DNA from: an uncultured Clostridia bacterium
GTDB lineage: Bacteria > Bacillota > Peptococcia > Peptococcales > Peptococcaceae
Length of the DNA: 39,311 nucleotides
Direction: 5' to 3'
Assembly: GCA_944391625.1 (NCBI GenBank)
Contig: CALXUG010000027.1
Span: 1 to 39,311 of the forward strand
Made by a program: the position numbers and the translations under genes. This document shows, piece by piece, positions 16,401 to 24,387 of the stretch (position 1 is its first letter; the number at the start of each line of letters is the position of its first letter). The notes under the pieces were generated by a model. That model did no database searches. It worked only from the letters and a program-made list of their open reading frames with translations, and was not told the origin of the DNA.

Positions 16401-16457
16401 TGCAGCAATCTCCCCCTTCTTACAATAATGATAGAAAATATAAATGGATATTTTATT

Positions 16458-16487
16458 AGAATACCACACAAAAAAGAGCAGTGTCAA
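16458..16487 (-). promoter_or_regulatory. Promoter of the NSS symporter gene
   Basis: On the minus strand TTGACA (16487-16482)-N18-TATTCT (16463-16458). The rest of the gene-free stretch 16401-16839 holds the hairpin at 16691-16735 and a smaller GCAAGAC/GTCTTGC hairpin at about 16749-16773. Confidence 0.65.
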
Positions 16488-16685
16488 CGAAACTGCAAAA
16501 GGATGATATAAGTGTACTTGATTTTTAATATGGAAGTCCCAAGTATCATAAATACATTGGCTTTTAAAGAATATAAATAAAAAACAGCGGCGTTACGAAG
16601 TAGTGTTAGAAGCAGTATAGCGCAGAGGATGTTCCAGATAAAAAACAGGGAAGAAGCAGCGAGGAGACTTGATAAATCAGCGCAG

Positions 16686-16735
16686 CATAAAAACCAGCAT
16701 CTTTCCGTGTTGTTTTCACGGAAAGATGCTGGTTT
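16686..16735 (-). terminator. Intrinsic terminator after the methionine aminopeptidase gene
   Basis: A 19-bp perfect stem (AAACCAGCATCTTTCCGTG, 16691-16709, with 16717-16735) is followed on the minus strand by five T. Confidence 0.8.
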
Positions 16736-16839
16736 CCCATTAGCTTTTGCAAGACGCTGCAGCAGTGTCTTGCCTGATAGATTGCACGATATCGTTTTGA
16801 ATTGTTTCATGCTGTTTACTAGAAAACAGCAGTGGTTTA

Positions 16840-17709
16840 TTAATAGCTCAAAATTTCGTAGCCGTCTTCTGTAATCAGAACAAAATGCTCCCACTGGGCC
16901 GAATCTTTGCCGTCGGCAGTGTAAACAGTCCAGCCGTTGTCTTCGTCGATAAATAAATCGGGAACGCCCTGATTAATCATAGGCTCTACGGTAAAGGTCA
17001 TGCCCGGCACCAGCAGGCAGCCTGTGCCCCGTTGCCCCACGTGGGCCACAAAAGGCTCTTCGTGAAATTCTACGCCGCAGCCATGACCGCCAAACTTGGT
17101 GACTACCGAGTAGCCGTTGGCTTCGGCATGTTCCTGTATGGCTGCGCCCACGTCGCCCAAAAAGCCCCATGGACGAATAGCAGCCAGACCGGCGTCCAAA
17201 CATTCTTTGGCTACTGTTACCAGACGCTGCCGTTCCGGTGAGATCTGACCGATGGTGAACATGCGGGAAGCGTCAGAATAAAAGCCTTTATAGATGGTGG
17301 ATACGTCCACATTAACAATGTCGCCCTCTTTTAAAATAATGTCTTCAGACGGAATGCCGTGGCAGATTTCATTATTGATGGAGGTGCAGACACTTTTTGG
17401 ATAGCCCTCGTAGTTGAGGTCGGCGGGAATGGCGCCGTGGGCTATGGTAAAGTCGTGGATTAAACGGTCAATTTCTCCGGTGCTCATGCCCACATGGATT
17501 TTTTGCGCCACCATGTCCAGCACTGCTGTGTTGATTTTGGCGCTGGCGCGGATGCCTTCCAGCTCTTTGATGGTGCGAATGGACTCAAAGTCAGGCACTT
17601 CAAAGCCTTTGTACGCATATGTAGCAATTTTATTGTCAAAATCAAGATGGCACTTTTTGTATTTTAGTCCGCTGCCGCACCAGCAAGGATCATTACGGCC
17701 GATACTCAT
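16840..17709 (-). CDS. map: Methionine aminopeptidase type I with N-terminal SEC-C motif
   Basis: A 289-residue cytosolic metalloprotease that removes initiator methionine from new proteins. Residues 1-25 are a SEC-C zinc motif (GRNDPCWCGSGLKYKKCH) thought to help ribosome docking. The catalytic domain has the five metal ligands of the family: Asp in NVDVSTIYKG, Asp in YSDASRMF, His in GGHGCGVEFHEEP, Glu in TVEPMI and Glu in WEHFVLIT. ATG 17709 has a purine-rich site (AAAGAAAGAG) about 10 bases upstream; an in-frame GTG at 17718 is an alternative. SEC-C-bearing MAPs are typically second copies in Firmicutes, beside a ribosomal-operon map. It has its own promoter (17787-17815). Confidence 0.93.
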   Translation of the reverse strand: MSIGRNDPCWCGSGLKYKKCHLDFDNKIATYAYKGFEVPDFESIRTIKELEGIRASAKINTAVLDMVAQKIHVGMSTGEIDRLIHDFTIAHGAIPADLNYEGYPKSVCTSINNEICHGIPSEDIILKEGDIVNVDVSTIYKGFYSDASRMFTIGQISPERQRLVTVAKECLDAGLAAIRPWGFLGDVGAAIQEHAEANGYSVVTKFGGHGCGVEFHEEPFVAHVGQRGTGCLLVPGMTFTVEPMINQGVPDLFIDEDNGWTVYTADGKDSAQWEHFVLITEDGYEILSY

Positions 17710-17786
17710 AGTTTTCACACTCTTTCTTTAGAAATAATTTTATTTTGCCGCAGCGTTTTTTGCAGCAAGTGTATCACAATGGGATT

Positions 17787-17815
17787 ATTATACAACAAAA
17801 ATGCAAACGTGTCAT
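17787..17815 (-). promoter_or_regulatory. Promoter of the methionine aminopeptidase gene
   Basis: On the minus strand ATGACA (17815-17810)-N17-TATAAT (17792-17787). Confidence 0.6.
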
Positions 17816-17962
17816 CTATCACCGGAAGGGATTTTGTTGAAAAGCCATTGTTTTCTTTTTTGTGACATGTTACATAAAAACGACGAGTCTTGCATGTTTC
17901 GTGTCACATTTTGCGGATAATTCAAATCAGATTAATTTTTGATTGTGTTTTTTGCAAAATTT

Positions 17963-17971
17963 TGGTATACT
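17963..17971 (+). promoter_or_regulatory. Extended -10 promoter of the coiled-coil gene
   Basis: TTGGTATACT (TG at 17963-17964, TATACT at 17966-17971) is an extended -10 element 23 bases before the start codon, so the leader is very short. Confidence 0.5.
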
Positions 17972-17993
17972 GTTGGCGGGAGGTGTTGACCAC

Positions 17994-18479
17994 ATGGACA
18001 TGGAAACAAAGGAGATGTTTCATCTTGTTCTTTCTGAACTAAAAGAAATGAAAGGGGACATGCATCAGTTAAAGCAGGATGTGTCTGAACTGAAAGAAGA
18101 TGTAACTGTCTTAAAGCAGGACGTATCCGAACTGAAAGAAGATGTAACTGTCTTAAAGCAGGACGTATCCGAACTGAAGGAAGATGTAACTGTCTTAAAG
18201 CAGGATGTATCCGAACTGAAGGAAGATGTAGCTGTCTTAAAGCAGGACGTATCCGAACTGAAGGAAGATGTAACTGTCTTAAAGCAGGATGTATCCGAAC
18301 TAAAGCAAGATGCAGCAATCTTAAAGTCCAACCAAACCGTTTTATTAGAAGCAATCAATACACTCCAACAAAACGAACAAGAACATTTCACAACACTTAG
18401 CAACAAAGACGCAGAACTGGAAACGGTAGTCCGGCAAAATTCTTACGATATTGCGCTGTTGCGCAGTAGAGCAAGTTAG
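17994..18479 (+). CDS. Coiled-coil protein with 14-residue repeats
   Basis: A 161-residue soluble protein. Residues 26-109 are six tandem 14-residue units of the form LKQDVSELKEDVTV, that is two heptads each, which should form a long parallel coiled coil. The DNA shows the same 42-bp period from 18069 to 18320 with few differences, so copy number could vary between strains. The ends are also helical (MDMETKEMFHLVLSELKEM and a C-terminal NTLQQNEQEHF region). GGGAGGTG lies before ATG 17994. Similar small coiled-coil proteins are common in Firmicutes without assigned function. It is a single gene with its own promoter and terminator. Confidence 0.8.
   Translation: MDMETKEMFHLVLSELKEMKGDMHQLKQDVSELKEDVTVLKQDVSELKEDVTVLKQDVSELKEDVTVLKQDVSELKEDVAVLKQDVSELKEDVTVLKQDVSELKQDAAILKSNQTVLLEAINTLQQNEQEHFTTLSNKDAELETVVRQNSYDIALLRSRAS
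18069..18320 (+). repeat. Six tandem 42-bp repeats within the coiled-coil gene
   Basis: Units start at 18069, 18111, 18153, 18195, 18237 and 18279, each beginning TTAAAGCA. Internal units are nearly identical, which implies recent expansion. Confidence 0.9.
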
Positions 18480-18500
18480 GTCGGCAACAATTATTTTATG

Positions 18501-18531
18501 GAACACAGGCTTCTGGTCTGTGTTCTTTTTT
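18501..18531 (+). terminator. Intrinsic terminator after the coiled-coil gene
   Basis: The stem GAACACAG/CTGTGTTC (18501-18525) is followed by TTTTTT. Confidence 0.85.
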
Positions 18532-18675
18532 AACAATGGATTTTGAAACAAGCAACGAACAGCGAGGTTGATGATACAGCCCATGTGGTTGGAGATGGGC
18601 CCTGGATGCAGAGCCGCAAACAACCGGCTGATTGTTTGCGCAGTGTTATTTATGAATAGAAAAGAGGGTTGTTGT

Positions 18676-19224
18676 ATGGCATTTTATCTTGTGGATTATG
18701 AAAATGTAAATACCGAAGGGATGCAGGGGGTGGAACTGCTGTCTGCTGTTGATGAGGTAATTATTTTTTACAGCCATTACGCCGATCGGCTCACCTTTGA
18801 CTTGCATCAGCGCATCAATTCATCACAGGCTGCGGTGCAATATATCAAAGTAGATGCCTGCAAGAAAAATGGCCTGGATTTTCAGCTGGTCACCTATCTG
18901 GGCTATCTGATTGCCCGAACACCGGAAAGTAATTTTTATATTGTCAGCAAGGACAATGGGTTCCAAAGTGTGGTGCAGTTTTGGGAAGATCGGCAGATTG
19001 CTGTGTCCCAGTTGGATAGCATTACTGCTGCCGGAGATTGCAAAAAGCGTGACACCATGGAGCAGCAGATAGACAATTTGTTTGCCGATTCAGCCACAGC
19101 GCAGCGTGTTGCCGATTGCCTGCGCAAAAGCAGAAGCAAGCAGGAGTTGCACAATTATTTGGCAGCTGCGTTTCGCACTGATGAGGCGGGCAAGTATTAC
19201 CATAAGATAAAGCACCTGTTGTAA
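18676..19224 (+). CDS. PIN-like domain protein, putative RNase
   Basis: A 182-residue protein. The first 120 residues look like a compact PIN/NYN-like nuclease fold: the start YLVDYENVN carries the first acidic residue, KVDACKKNGLDFQL the central ones, and YIVSKDNGFQSVV the last Asp (SKD..F motif). The C-terminal 60 residues are a helical tail (AQRVADCLRKSRSKQELHNYL) likely for RNA binding or oligomerisation. ATG 18676 follows AGAGGG; the upstream frame extension lacks a ribosome site. Single-gene arrangement with no partner antitoxin beside it, so it is more likely a housekeeping or defence-type RNase than a VapC toxin. The target is unknown. Confidence 0.75.
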   Translation: MAFYLVDYENVNTEGMQGVELLSAVDEVIIFYSHYADRLTFDLHQRINSSQAAVQYIKVDACKKNGLDFQLVTYLGYLIARTPESNFYIVSKDNGFQSVVQFWEDRQIAVSQLDSITAAGDCKKRDTMEQQIDNLFADSATAQRVADCLRKSRSKQELHNYLAAAFRTDEAGKYYHKIKHLL

Positions 19225-19335
19225 GGCTGTTTGTTAGTATTTGGTATAAGGCGCAGAGAACGGCGGTATAGATTGCCTGTTTTGCAGCGTCGGTTCAGAA
19301 TAGAAAATTTGTGTGAACGGCAGGGGGCGTATAGC

Positions 19336-19674
19336 ATGCAGACAAAGGAAGATGTGATTGCCTGTTGTATGCAGTTGACAGATGTGTACGAAGATTATCC
19401 CTTTCACGATAGTAATTGGGCGGTGCTCCGCCATAAAGGCAATAAAAAAATATTTGCCTGCGTGTATGCGCGGCAGGGAAATATTTGGGTGAATGTAAAG
19501 TGCGCGCCGGGCTGGCGGGATTTTTGGCGGCAAAAGTATGAGGCGGTGATACCGGCTTATCATATGAACAAAGAGCACTGGAATTCTGTTATTTTAAACG
19601 GCACCGTGGCAGAATCGGATATTCGGGATATGATTGGTGAAAGCTATCGTCTGACTGCTCCAAAAAGTAAGTAG
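19336..19674 (+). CDS. MmcQ/YjbR family protein
   Basis: A 112-residue protein with the complete YjbR fold: N-terminal MQTKEDVIACCMQLTDVYEDYPF, the WAVLRHKGNKKIFACVY strand pair, NVKCAPGW..FWRQKY and the C-terminal HMNKEHWNSVILNG..... S.I.DMI region. The family has a double-wing fold related to CyaY and is often called DNA-binding, but its function is unsettled. ATG 19336 follows GGGGGC. It lies 111 bases after the PIN-like gene and is possibly cotranscribed with it. Confidence 0.88.
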   Translation: MQTKEDVIACCMQLTDVYEDYPFHDSNWAVLRHKGNKKIFACVYARQGNIWVNVKCAPGWRDFWRQKYEAVIPAYHMNKEHWNSVILNGTVAESDIRDMIGESYRLTAPKSK

Positions 19675-19931
19675 ATTTGCATGGAGCTGTTTTGGCAAAA
19701 GTGGGTTAGAGAAAAATATTTCATGGTAAAACATCTCATTGCAAAAAGATTTGTGGTGGGATGTTTTTTCATTTGTCTTTTTGTTTTATGCTGTTGTTGT
19801 ATATCAAATTTCCACAGCGCAATGTGTTTGTTTGGCAGAATGTTTATAGACGTAGAAGAAGACGCGATATTATGTTGTTCAAAAAATAGAAGAATAGAAC
19901 TGTCATTTGAAAGATTAGGGGGATTTATACA

Positions 19932-20474
19932 GTGCTGCGACTCAGTTTTTATCTGGCAATGATTGAAGGTGAGGCCGAGCAACACAAGTTTGAGCAGCTG
20001 TATTGGAAATTTAAAGGTTTAATGTATTACCGAGCATATGAAATACTGCAGGAAGAACAAGCAGCAGAGGATGCTGTCAGCATGGCTTTTTTGCGCATTG
20101 CCCAGAATATTCATAAAGTGGGCGAGTTGGACGATCCGCGCACCAAAGGGCTGATTGTTACCATTGCGGATCATATTGCCATTGATTTGTACCGCAAACG
20201 TCGGCGGGAACGGGAACACTATGCGCCGATTTCGGAGCTGGACGAAACGTCAGCAGTGCGCACATTGGAAACCGAACTGGAAAATTCGTTGATGGAAGCC
20301 ATCTTGTTATTGCCCGCGCAATACAAGAATGTGCTTTTGTTAAAGTATGCGGATGGCTACAACAACAGAGAAATTTCCGAATTGCTGCATTATAGTGTGG
20401 CCAAAGTGGAAAAACTGATTAGCCGCGGTAAAAAACAGTTGCATCGTTTGCTGGAGGAGGTACCGCCGCTGTGA
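19932..20474 (+). CDS. ECF-type RNA polymerase sigma factor
   Basis: A 180-residue sigma factor. Region 2 (about 20-88) includes LYWKFKGLMYYRAYEILQ and the core-binding/melting segment AEDAVSMAFLRIAQNI. Region 4 (about 118-175) includes LLPAQYKNVLLLKYADGYNN followed by the helix-turn-helix REISELLHYSVAKVEKLISR. The start is GTG 19932, with AGGGGG 9 bases upstream. It overlaps the next gene by four bases (GTGA), a usual arrangement for sigma/anti-sigma pairs. It should direct polymerase to a small regulon, probably including its own operon. No signal is evident. Confidence 0.9.
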   Translation: MLRLSFYLAMIEGEAEQHKFEQLYWKFKGLMYYRAYEILQEEQAAEDAVSMAFLRIAQNIHKVGELDDPRTKGLIVTIADHIAIDLYRKRRREREHYAPISELDETSAVRTLETELENSLMEAILLLPAQYKNVLLLKYADGYNNREISELLHYSVAKVEKLISRGKKQLHRLLEEVPPL

Positions 20475-21178
20475 AGTTTACAGAGGATGAATTGCGGGCG
20501 GCGGCTGTAGAAGCGCGCAGATATATGTTGCGTCAGCTGCCTGATGAGGACAGCTGTCAGCATTGTTTTTCGGAACAGTTTGAGCAGGATATGGAAGCAT
20601 TGCGCCGTAAGGTCAGAGCAAATCAGGTGGCGCAGAAGCAAGCCTTTTTGGGCTGGCCCTATTATGCCCGCCGAGGCATTGCCGCTGTGTTGCTGTGCTT
20701 TGTGCTGGCTTGCTTTACCATGCCCGAAACTGTGCTTGCCGGCTATCGCTATCTGATTGAAGTGATAGAAACTGTCTGGGATGAATATACTGAGTTCCGC
20801 TATCATTCGGACGCCTCCGCTGATACAGAGTTCCAGCCCTTGGAACTGCAATATTTGCCGGAAGGTATGGAAGAAGTGCGTAGGGAGGAACGGGATGACG
20901 GTATACGGTTAATATGTATGAACAGGGAAAGCAAACAGCATTTTAGTATTCAACAAAAATTGTTGACTGAAGAATACAGTATGAATGCTATAACAGATAC
21001 TCAAGAAGTTGGAACAGAAATTATAATGATTCAAAATGAAAAAATAAAGTTAATATTTAAAGAGGACCAAATTTATTATTGTTGGTTAAAAACAAATTAC
21101 TATATTGATGGAAAAACAAACTTATCCAGAAAAGAAATGATAAAGATATTGAGTAATGTAAAATTACTAGAAAATTAG
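20471..21178 (+). CDS. Probable anti-sigma factor, membrane protein with DUF4367-like domain
   Basis: A 235-residue single-pass protein. A cytoplasmic N-terminus (1-72) contains a CxxC pair (DSCQHCF), then a membrane span (about 76-94) and an extracytoplasmic part of about 140 residues whose start (LELQYLPEGMEEV) is typical of DUF4367 domains. It should hold the sigma factor from 19932 at the membrane until a signal is sensed outside. It begins at GTG 20471, overlapping the sigma gene. From about 20930 the coding sequence turns clearly AT-rich, while the first part matches its GC-richer neighbours, so the outer domain may have been replaced by recombination. Confidence 0.8.
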   Translation: MKFTEDELRAAAVEARRYMLRQLPDEDSCQHCFSEQFEQDMEALRRKVRANQVAQKQAFLGWPYYARRGIAAVLLCFVLACFTMPETVLAGYRYLIEVIETVWDEYTEFRYHSDASADTEFQPLELQYLPEGMEEVRREERDDGIRLICMNRESKQHFSIQQKLLTEEYSMNAITDTQEVGTEIIMIQNEKIKLIFKEDQIYYCWLKTNYYIDGKTNLSRKEMIKILSNVKLLEN

Positions 21179-21249
21179 GTTTTTTATGATAATAATGTCC
21201 GAAACCTTCCTTTTATTTCGTTACGAAGAATAAAAGGGGGTGAGACGAT

Positions 21250-21702
21250 ATGATGAGTCAGAAAATGAGAAAAATTCTGGCAATTTCCTGCCTGAGTTCT
21301 TTTGCCATCACATCTGCGCCGATGATGGCTTTGGCAGAAACTACAGTACCTATGACAACTATTGTAGAAGATGAAGCCATTGCGCCTCGGTTAAAGTATA
21401 TTGTAAGTGCATATAGTTCTTTAAAAATTTCTGATGGTATTGCGACAGTGGATTGTTTAGTAGATGGGGACTTCTATGATGCTACAAAAGCTAAAGTAAT
21501 TGCTGAGTTACAAGTAAAAAGCGGCAGCGGCTGGCTTCCGGTAGGACTTTGGACTGATACACAAAATGGTTCCACTGCTTGGGTGTATGAAACTAAGTCA
21601 GTAACAGAGGGCGAAGTCTATCGAGTGAAAGCCACAGTGACCGTTTGGGAAGGTGATCAATCGGAAACTAAGACGATTTTCACAGAAGAAAGAACCGCAT
21701 AA
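21250..21702 (+). CDS. Secreted protein, DUF6147-like
   Basis: A 150-residue precursor. The signal peptide (MRKILAISCLSSFAITSAP core) is probably cut after MALAE at about residue 30. The mature domain is beta-rich: LKYIVSAYSSLKISDGIATVDC, VIAELQVKSG.GWLPV and a final VTVWEGDQSETKT strand. This resembles DUF6147 proteins of Bacillus and Clostridium, which are small secreted beta-sandwiches. GGGGGTGAG precedes ATG ATG (21250 or 21253). It sits directly behind the ECF sigma/anti-sigma pair and is probably the operon's effector. Function unknown. Confidence 0.78.
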   Translation: MMSQKMRKILAISCLSSFAITSAPMMALAETTVPMTTIVEDEAIAPRLKYIVSAYSSLKISDGIATVDCLVDGDFYDATKAKVIAELQVKSGSGWLPVGLWTDTQNGSTAWVYETKSVTEGEVYRVKATVTVWEGDQSETKTIFTEERTA

Positions 21703-21737
21703 GGCAATTATTTTCCTTTGCACAGCGCCAAAATGGC

Positions 21738-21778
21738 ATAGAAAAACACCGGACAAATTTTGTCCGGTGTTTTTCTAT
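21738..21778. terminator. Bidirectional terminator between convergent genes
   Basis: A 20-bp perfect stem ATAGAAAAACACCGGACAAA with its complement; the A/T ends give U runs on both strands. It serves the secreted-protein gene and brnQ. Confidence 0.9.
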
Positions 21779-21787
21779 GTTATATGG

Positions 21788-23113
21788 TTAAATTCGTTTG
21801 GTTGCAAGACTGACAATCCAGCCAATGACACCACCCAGTACAGCAGGAATGACCCAGCCCAGGCTCAATTCGTAAAAGGGCACATAGGTCAGCCATTGAC
21901 TGACGATGCCCAGATTCATGCCGTAGTTGGCAGCCAATGCTTCCAAACCGTTGGGAATGCTGATGATGGCAGTGCCCAGCAATACGCCGACATATACTGC
22001 CTGACGGCCTTGGAACAGCTTATCCAAAAAGGCGGTGAAGACCAGCGCCATCAGCAATGGATACACCATCAGCAGTACCGGCAATGTAATGCTGATTAAT
22101 TGGGACAAGCCAACATTGCTGACCAGAAAGCTGAACACGCACACAGCAATAATCACATGATTATATTCCAGCTTGATATAGGTGCGGCTGAAATAATCAC
22201 CAAAGGATGTGGTCAGGCCGATGGCTGTGGTTAAGCAGGCAAACAGCACTGCAACCCCCAGAATCAGCATGCCCACTGTGCCGAACATATGATTTGCCAC
22301 AGCAGATAACAGCTGACCGCCGTTTTCAAATTGTCCCAGCGGGCTGCTGGTTGCGCCCACATAAGCCAGGATGCCGTACACAACAGCCAGACCAACGGCT
22401 GCCAGCAGACCGGCCAGCAGGGTATATTTGACGATGGAACGCTCGCCGCGGATGCCCATGCCTTCTACGTTTTCGATTACGATCAATGCAAACACACCGG
22501 CAGCCAGCGCATCCAGCGCCAGGTATCCTTCCAGCAAGCCTTTAAAGAACGGAATGGTGGTGTAATCGCCCACAGGCGCTTCCAATGTGCCAATGGGATG
22601 CACGATTGCACTTAACCCGATGATAAAAATGGACAGCAGCAAAATTGGTGTCAGAATTTTACCTACAATGTAAACAATTTTCTGCGGATTGGCAGATAAA
22701 AAATAGGTCAATCCAAAAAAGATGGCGGTGAATACAACCGACCAAAGGGTGGTATTGCTGCCATCTCCTAAAAACGGCAATAAGGCCAGTTCAAAGGACA
22801 CGCTGCCCGTGCGGGGAATGGCAAAGAGCGGCCCGATTAACAGATACACCAACGCTACAAAAAATACAGAAAATCCTTTGCTGACTTTACCGGCCAGATT
22901 GCTTAAAGTGCGTCCGGTAAAAACAACGGCTGCAATGGTCAGCAGCGGTAAGCCCACATCAGTGGCAATATAGCCTGCCAATGCAGACCAGACGTTTGTC
23001 CCAGCAGCCTGTCCCATTGCCGGCGGAAAAATCATGTTTCCTGCACCAAAAAACAGTGCGAAGAGCATCAGAGACAATGACAATAACTGGGAGAAAGGTA
23101 GCTTTTCTTTCAT
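21788..23113 (-). CDS. brnQ: Branched-chain amino acid:cation symporter, LIVCS family
   Basis: A 441-residue polytopic protein with about twelve membrane segments. The N-terminal signature LFALFFGAGNMIFPPAMGQAAG is diagnostic of BrnQ, and GLTTSFGDYFS and PAVLGGVIGWIVS are also conserved. It imports leucine, isoleucine and valine with Na+ or H+. AGGAGGAAATC precedes the ATG, and a good promoter lies at 23148-23176. It is a single gene with its own terminator. Confidence 0.95.
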   Translation of the reverse strand: MKEKLPFSQLLSLSLMLFALFFGAGNMIFPPAMGQAAGTNVWSALAGYIATDVGLPLLTIAAVVFTGRTLSNLAGKVSKGFSVFFVALVYLLIGPLFAIPRTGSVSFELALLPFLGDGSNTTLWSVVFTAIFFGLTYFLSANPQKIVYIVGKILTPILLLSIFIIGLSAIVHPIGTLEAPVGDYTTIPFFKGLLEGYLALDALAAGVFALIVIENVEGMGIRGERSIVKYTLLAGLLAAVGLAVVYGILAYVGATSSPLGQFENGGQLLSAVANHMFGTVGMLILGVAVLFACLTTAIGLTTSFGDYFSRTYIKLEYNHVIIAVCVFSFLVSNVGLSQLISITLPVLLMVYPLLMALVFTAFLDKLFQGRQAVYVGVLLGTAIISIPNGLEALAANYGMNLGIVSQWLTYVPFYELSLGWVIPAVLGGVIGWIVSLATKRI

Positions 23114-23147
23114 GATTTCCTCCTGTATACTGTATTATTACAGAAAA

Positions 23148-23176
23148 ATTTTAAAAGACTGTTTTTACACAGTCAA
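23148..23176 (-). promoter_or_regulatory. Promoter of brnQ
   Basis: On the minus strand TTGACT (23176-23171)-N17-TAAAAT (23153-23148). Confidence 0.7.
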
Positions 23177-23338
23177 TAGCGTTATTCTATCACAAATGGT
23201 TGGAGGAAACAACCAGGAATCACTGACATTGCAAATCCTGATAACATGTATCATGCCGAAACCACATGCCGCCACGAATAAATTGCACTGGGAGAGGATG
23301 TACATAAGAGTGTGATATAACAATAAATAGATTTCTAA

Positions 23339-23703
23339 TGTTTTGTGTGAAACAATTTTGTTTTGAAATGCTGCATTATCGGGAGACTGTTTGTTGCCTG
23401 CCCTCCTTCATCTGACATCTGCTTGTCGGTCTGCCTCACTATGGACTGCGTCCAGTTCGGCTAGACAGACTGCGCATCTGTCCGCTTCAATGTCGACAAC
23501 GGCAACAAAACATCTCCCTGACTTGCGTGTATAAGGCTGGCCTATTCTTTGCCAAAATTCTGAATTGCGGCGGTCAGCAACGCAGTTTGTTTTCATTGAG
23601 CTGGACGCAGTCCATAGCGAAAGAAACAAACAAGTTGGTGTCCGTCGCACTGAAGGATAGGCAAAGATGGGACAGCCGATCACTCAATCTTTCACACGAA
23701 ACA
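23339..23703 (-). repeat. parS-bounded two-hairpin repeat, copy A (both parS decayed)
   Basis: Read on the minus strand this matches copies B and C. Hairpin I arms are at about 23690-23650 and 23547-23528, and hairpin II arms are at 23518-23501 (GGGAGATGTTTTGTTGCC) and 23398-23381 (GGCAACAAACAGTCTCCC). Where copy B has parS at each end, copy A has parS-like 16-mers with three changes each: TGTTTCGTGTGAAAGA (23703-23688) and TGTTTCACACAAAACA (23354-23339). It fills most of the gene-free stretch 23114-23722; apart from the brnQ promoter I see nothing else there. No protein with a ribosome site is visible. Confidence 0.75.
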
Positions 23704-23722
23704 ATAAAAAAGCATTGCAGGT

Positions 23723-24130
23723 TTAGTCTGCAATGCTGGCAATATAATCATATGGAAGGTTTCCTTCCGCAACGGTATAAAAGAACGGGTCTTTTCGGAT
23801 GGTGTCGTTGGAATTGATAATAAAGTTGTTCCAATCATCTGCTTGGTTACCGTCGGATAAATAAATTGTTATTTTAAAGCCGAAGCCGGAATAACCAACA
23901 GAGGGTTTTCCTCTTTCTACAGTAACCTCATTTAAAGCGTCAATGATGGTGGCAATTTGATTTGTGTCGCTAACGTGCGTAACAGTTCCAGTGCCGCCGT
24001 TAAACACAACGATCTCCAGCACCTCGTCAGGATCCAGATCCATCAGATTGATAGGAGTGCGATACCAAACAGCGCAGATAATCAATAAAACCATTGTTGC
24101 CGCGGCCAATATAGCTGCTCTTTTTTTCAT
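23723..24130 (-). CDS. Small membrane-anchored protein of unknown function
   Basis: A 135-residue protein with an uncleaved or cleavable N-terminal hydrophobic segment (AAILAAATMVLLIICAVWY, about 4-22) and an outside domain of about 110 residues with alternating strands (EVLEIVVFNGGTGTVTHVSD, GFGFKITIYLSDG, FIINSNDTIRKDPFFYTV). The pattern resembles small DUF-type lipoprotein-like domains with a GTGT strand, but I cannot name the family. ATG 24130 is chosen over 24145 because GGAGGTG lies 6 bases upstream. The promoter is TTGAAG-N17-TATAAT at 24209-24181. Confidence 0.72.
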   Translation of the reverse strand: MKKRAAILAAATMVLLIICAVWYRTPINLMDLDPDEVLEIVVFNGGTGTVTHVSDTNQIATIIDALNEVTVERGKPSVGYSGFGFKITIYLSDGNQADDWNNFIINSNDTIRKDPFFYTVAEGNLPYDYIASIAD

Positions 24131-24180
24131 GCTCAGCACCTCCATAGGTTTATCATTGCAAGGTCAACTGTTCAGTTATT

Positions 24181-24209
24181 ATTATAGCGTATTTTAACAT
24201 CTGCTTCAA
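24181..24209 (-). promoter_or_regulatory. Promoter of the anchored-protein gene
   Basis: On the minus strand TTGAAG (24209-24204)-N17-TATAAT (24186-24181). Confidence 0.65.
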
Positions 24210-24249
24210 GGCAGTGTGTAAGGGGGAAAACGGAATCAAAAAATGGCGC

Positions 24250-24370
24250 TTGACGAATATTTTTTACTATGTTAGGATATACATATAAAAAGAGCAGTCG
24301 ACGGCTGCCCTTCGTAATCCTCTTGGTTACCCTATCAGATTGTCAGGTTCAGACGGGGTAACTTTTTTTA
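24250..24370 (+). ncRNA. Antisense RNA (antitoxin) of a type I toxin-antitoxin pair
   Basis: The promoter TTGACG (24250-24255)-N17-TAGGAT (24273-24278) starts an RNA near 24285 that ends at a GTTACCC/GGGGTAAC hairpin with seven T (24326-24369). The RNA lies opposite the 3' end and untranslated tail of the toxin mRNA on the other strand. A GCAG/CTGC hairpin (24294-24312) with U-rich flank on the minus strand probably terminates the toxin mRNA. This layout fits TxpA/RatA-like pairs, where the antisense RNA pairs with the toxin mRNA 3' region and causes its decay. Confidence 0.7.
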
Positions 24371-24387
24371 TTTATTTCAAAAAGTTA

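Noticed and set aside
17840-17912. TGTGAC/GTCACA inverted repeat upstream of the coiled-coil gene as a CRP/FNR-like operator
   Set aside because: The arms are short and far apart, and no matching regulator or second copy is present.
18065-18406. Repetitive minus-strand ORF within the coiled-coil gene, and the 42-bp period as a CRISPR
   Set aside because: The ORF mirrors the heptad repeat. The period has no separate spacers and codes continuously, so it is not CRISPR.
19681-19962. Plus-strand ORF of 93 codons before the sigma factor gene
   Set aside because: No ribosome site, many cysteines, and it overlaps the start of the sigma gene.
21653-22099. Plus-strand ORF overlapping the end of the secreted-protein gene
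   Set aside because: It runs through the bidirectional terminator and is antisense to brnQ.
23408-23683. ORFs on both strands inside repeat copy A
   Set aside because: They follow the hairpin arms, have no ribosome site and are not kept in copies B and C.
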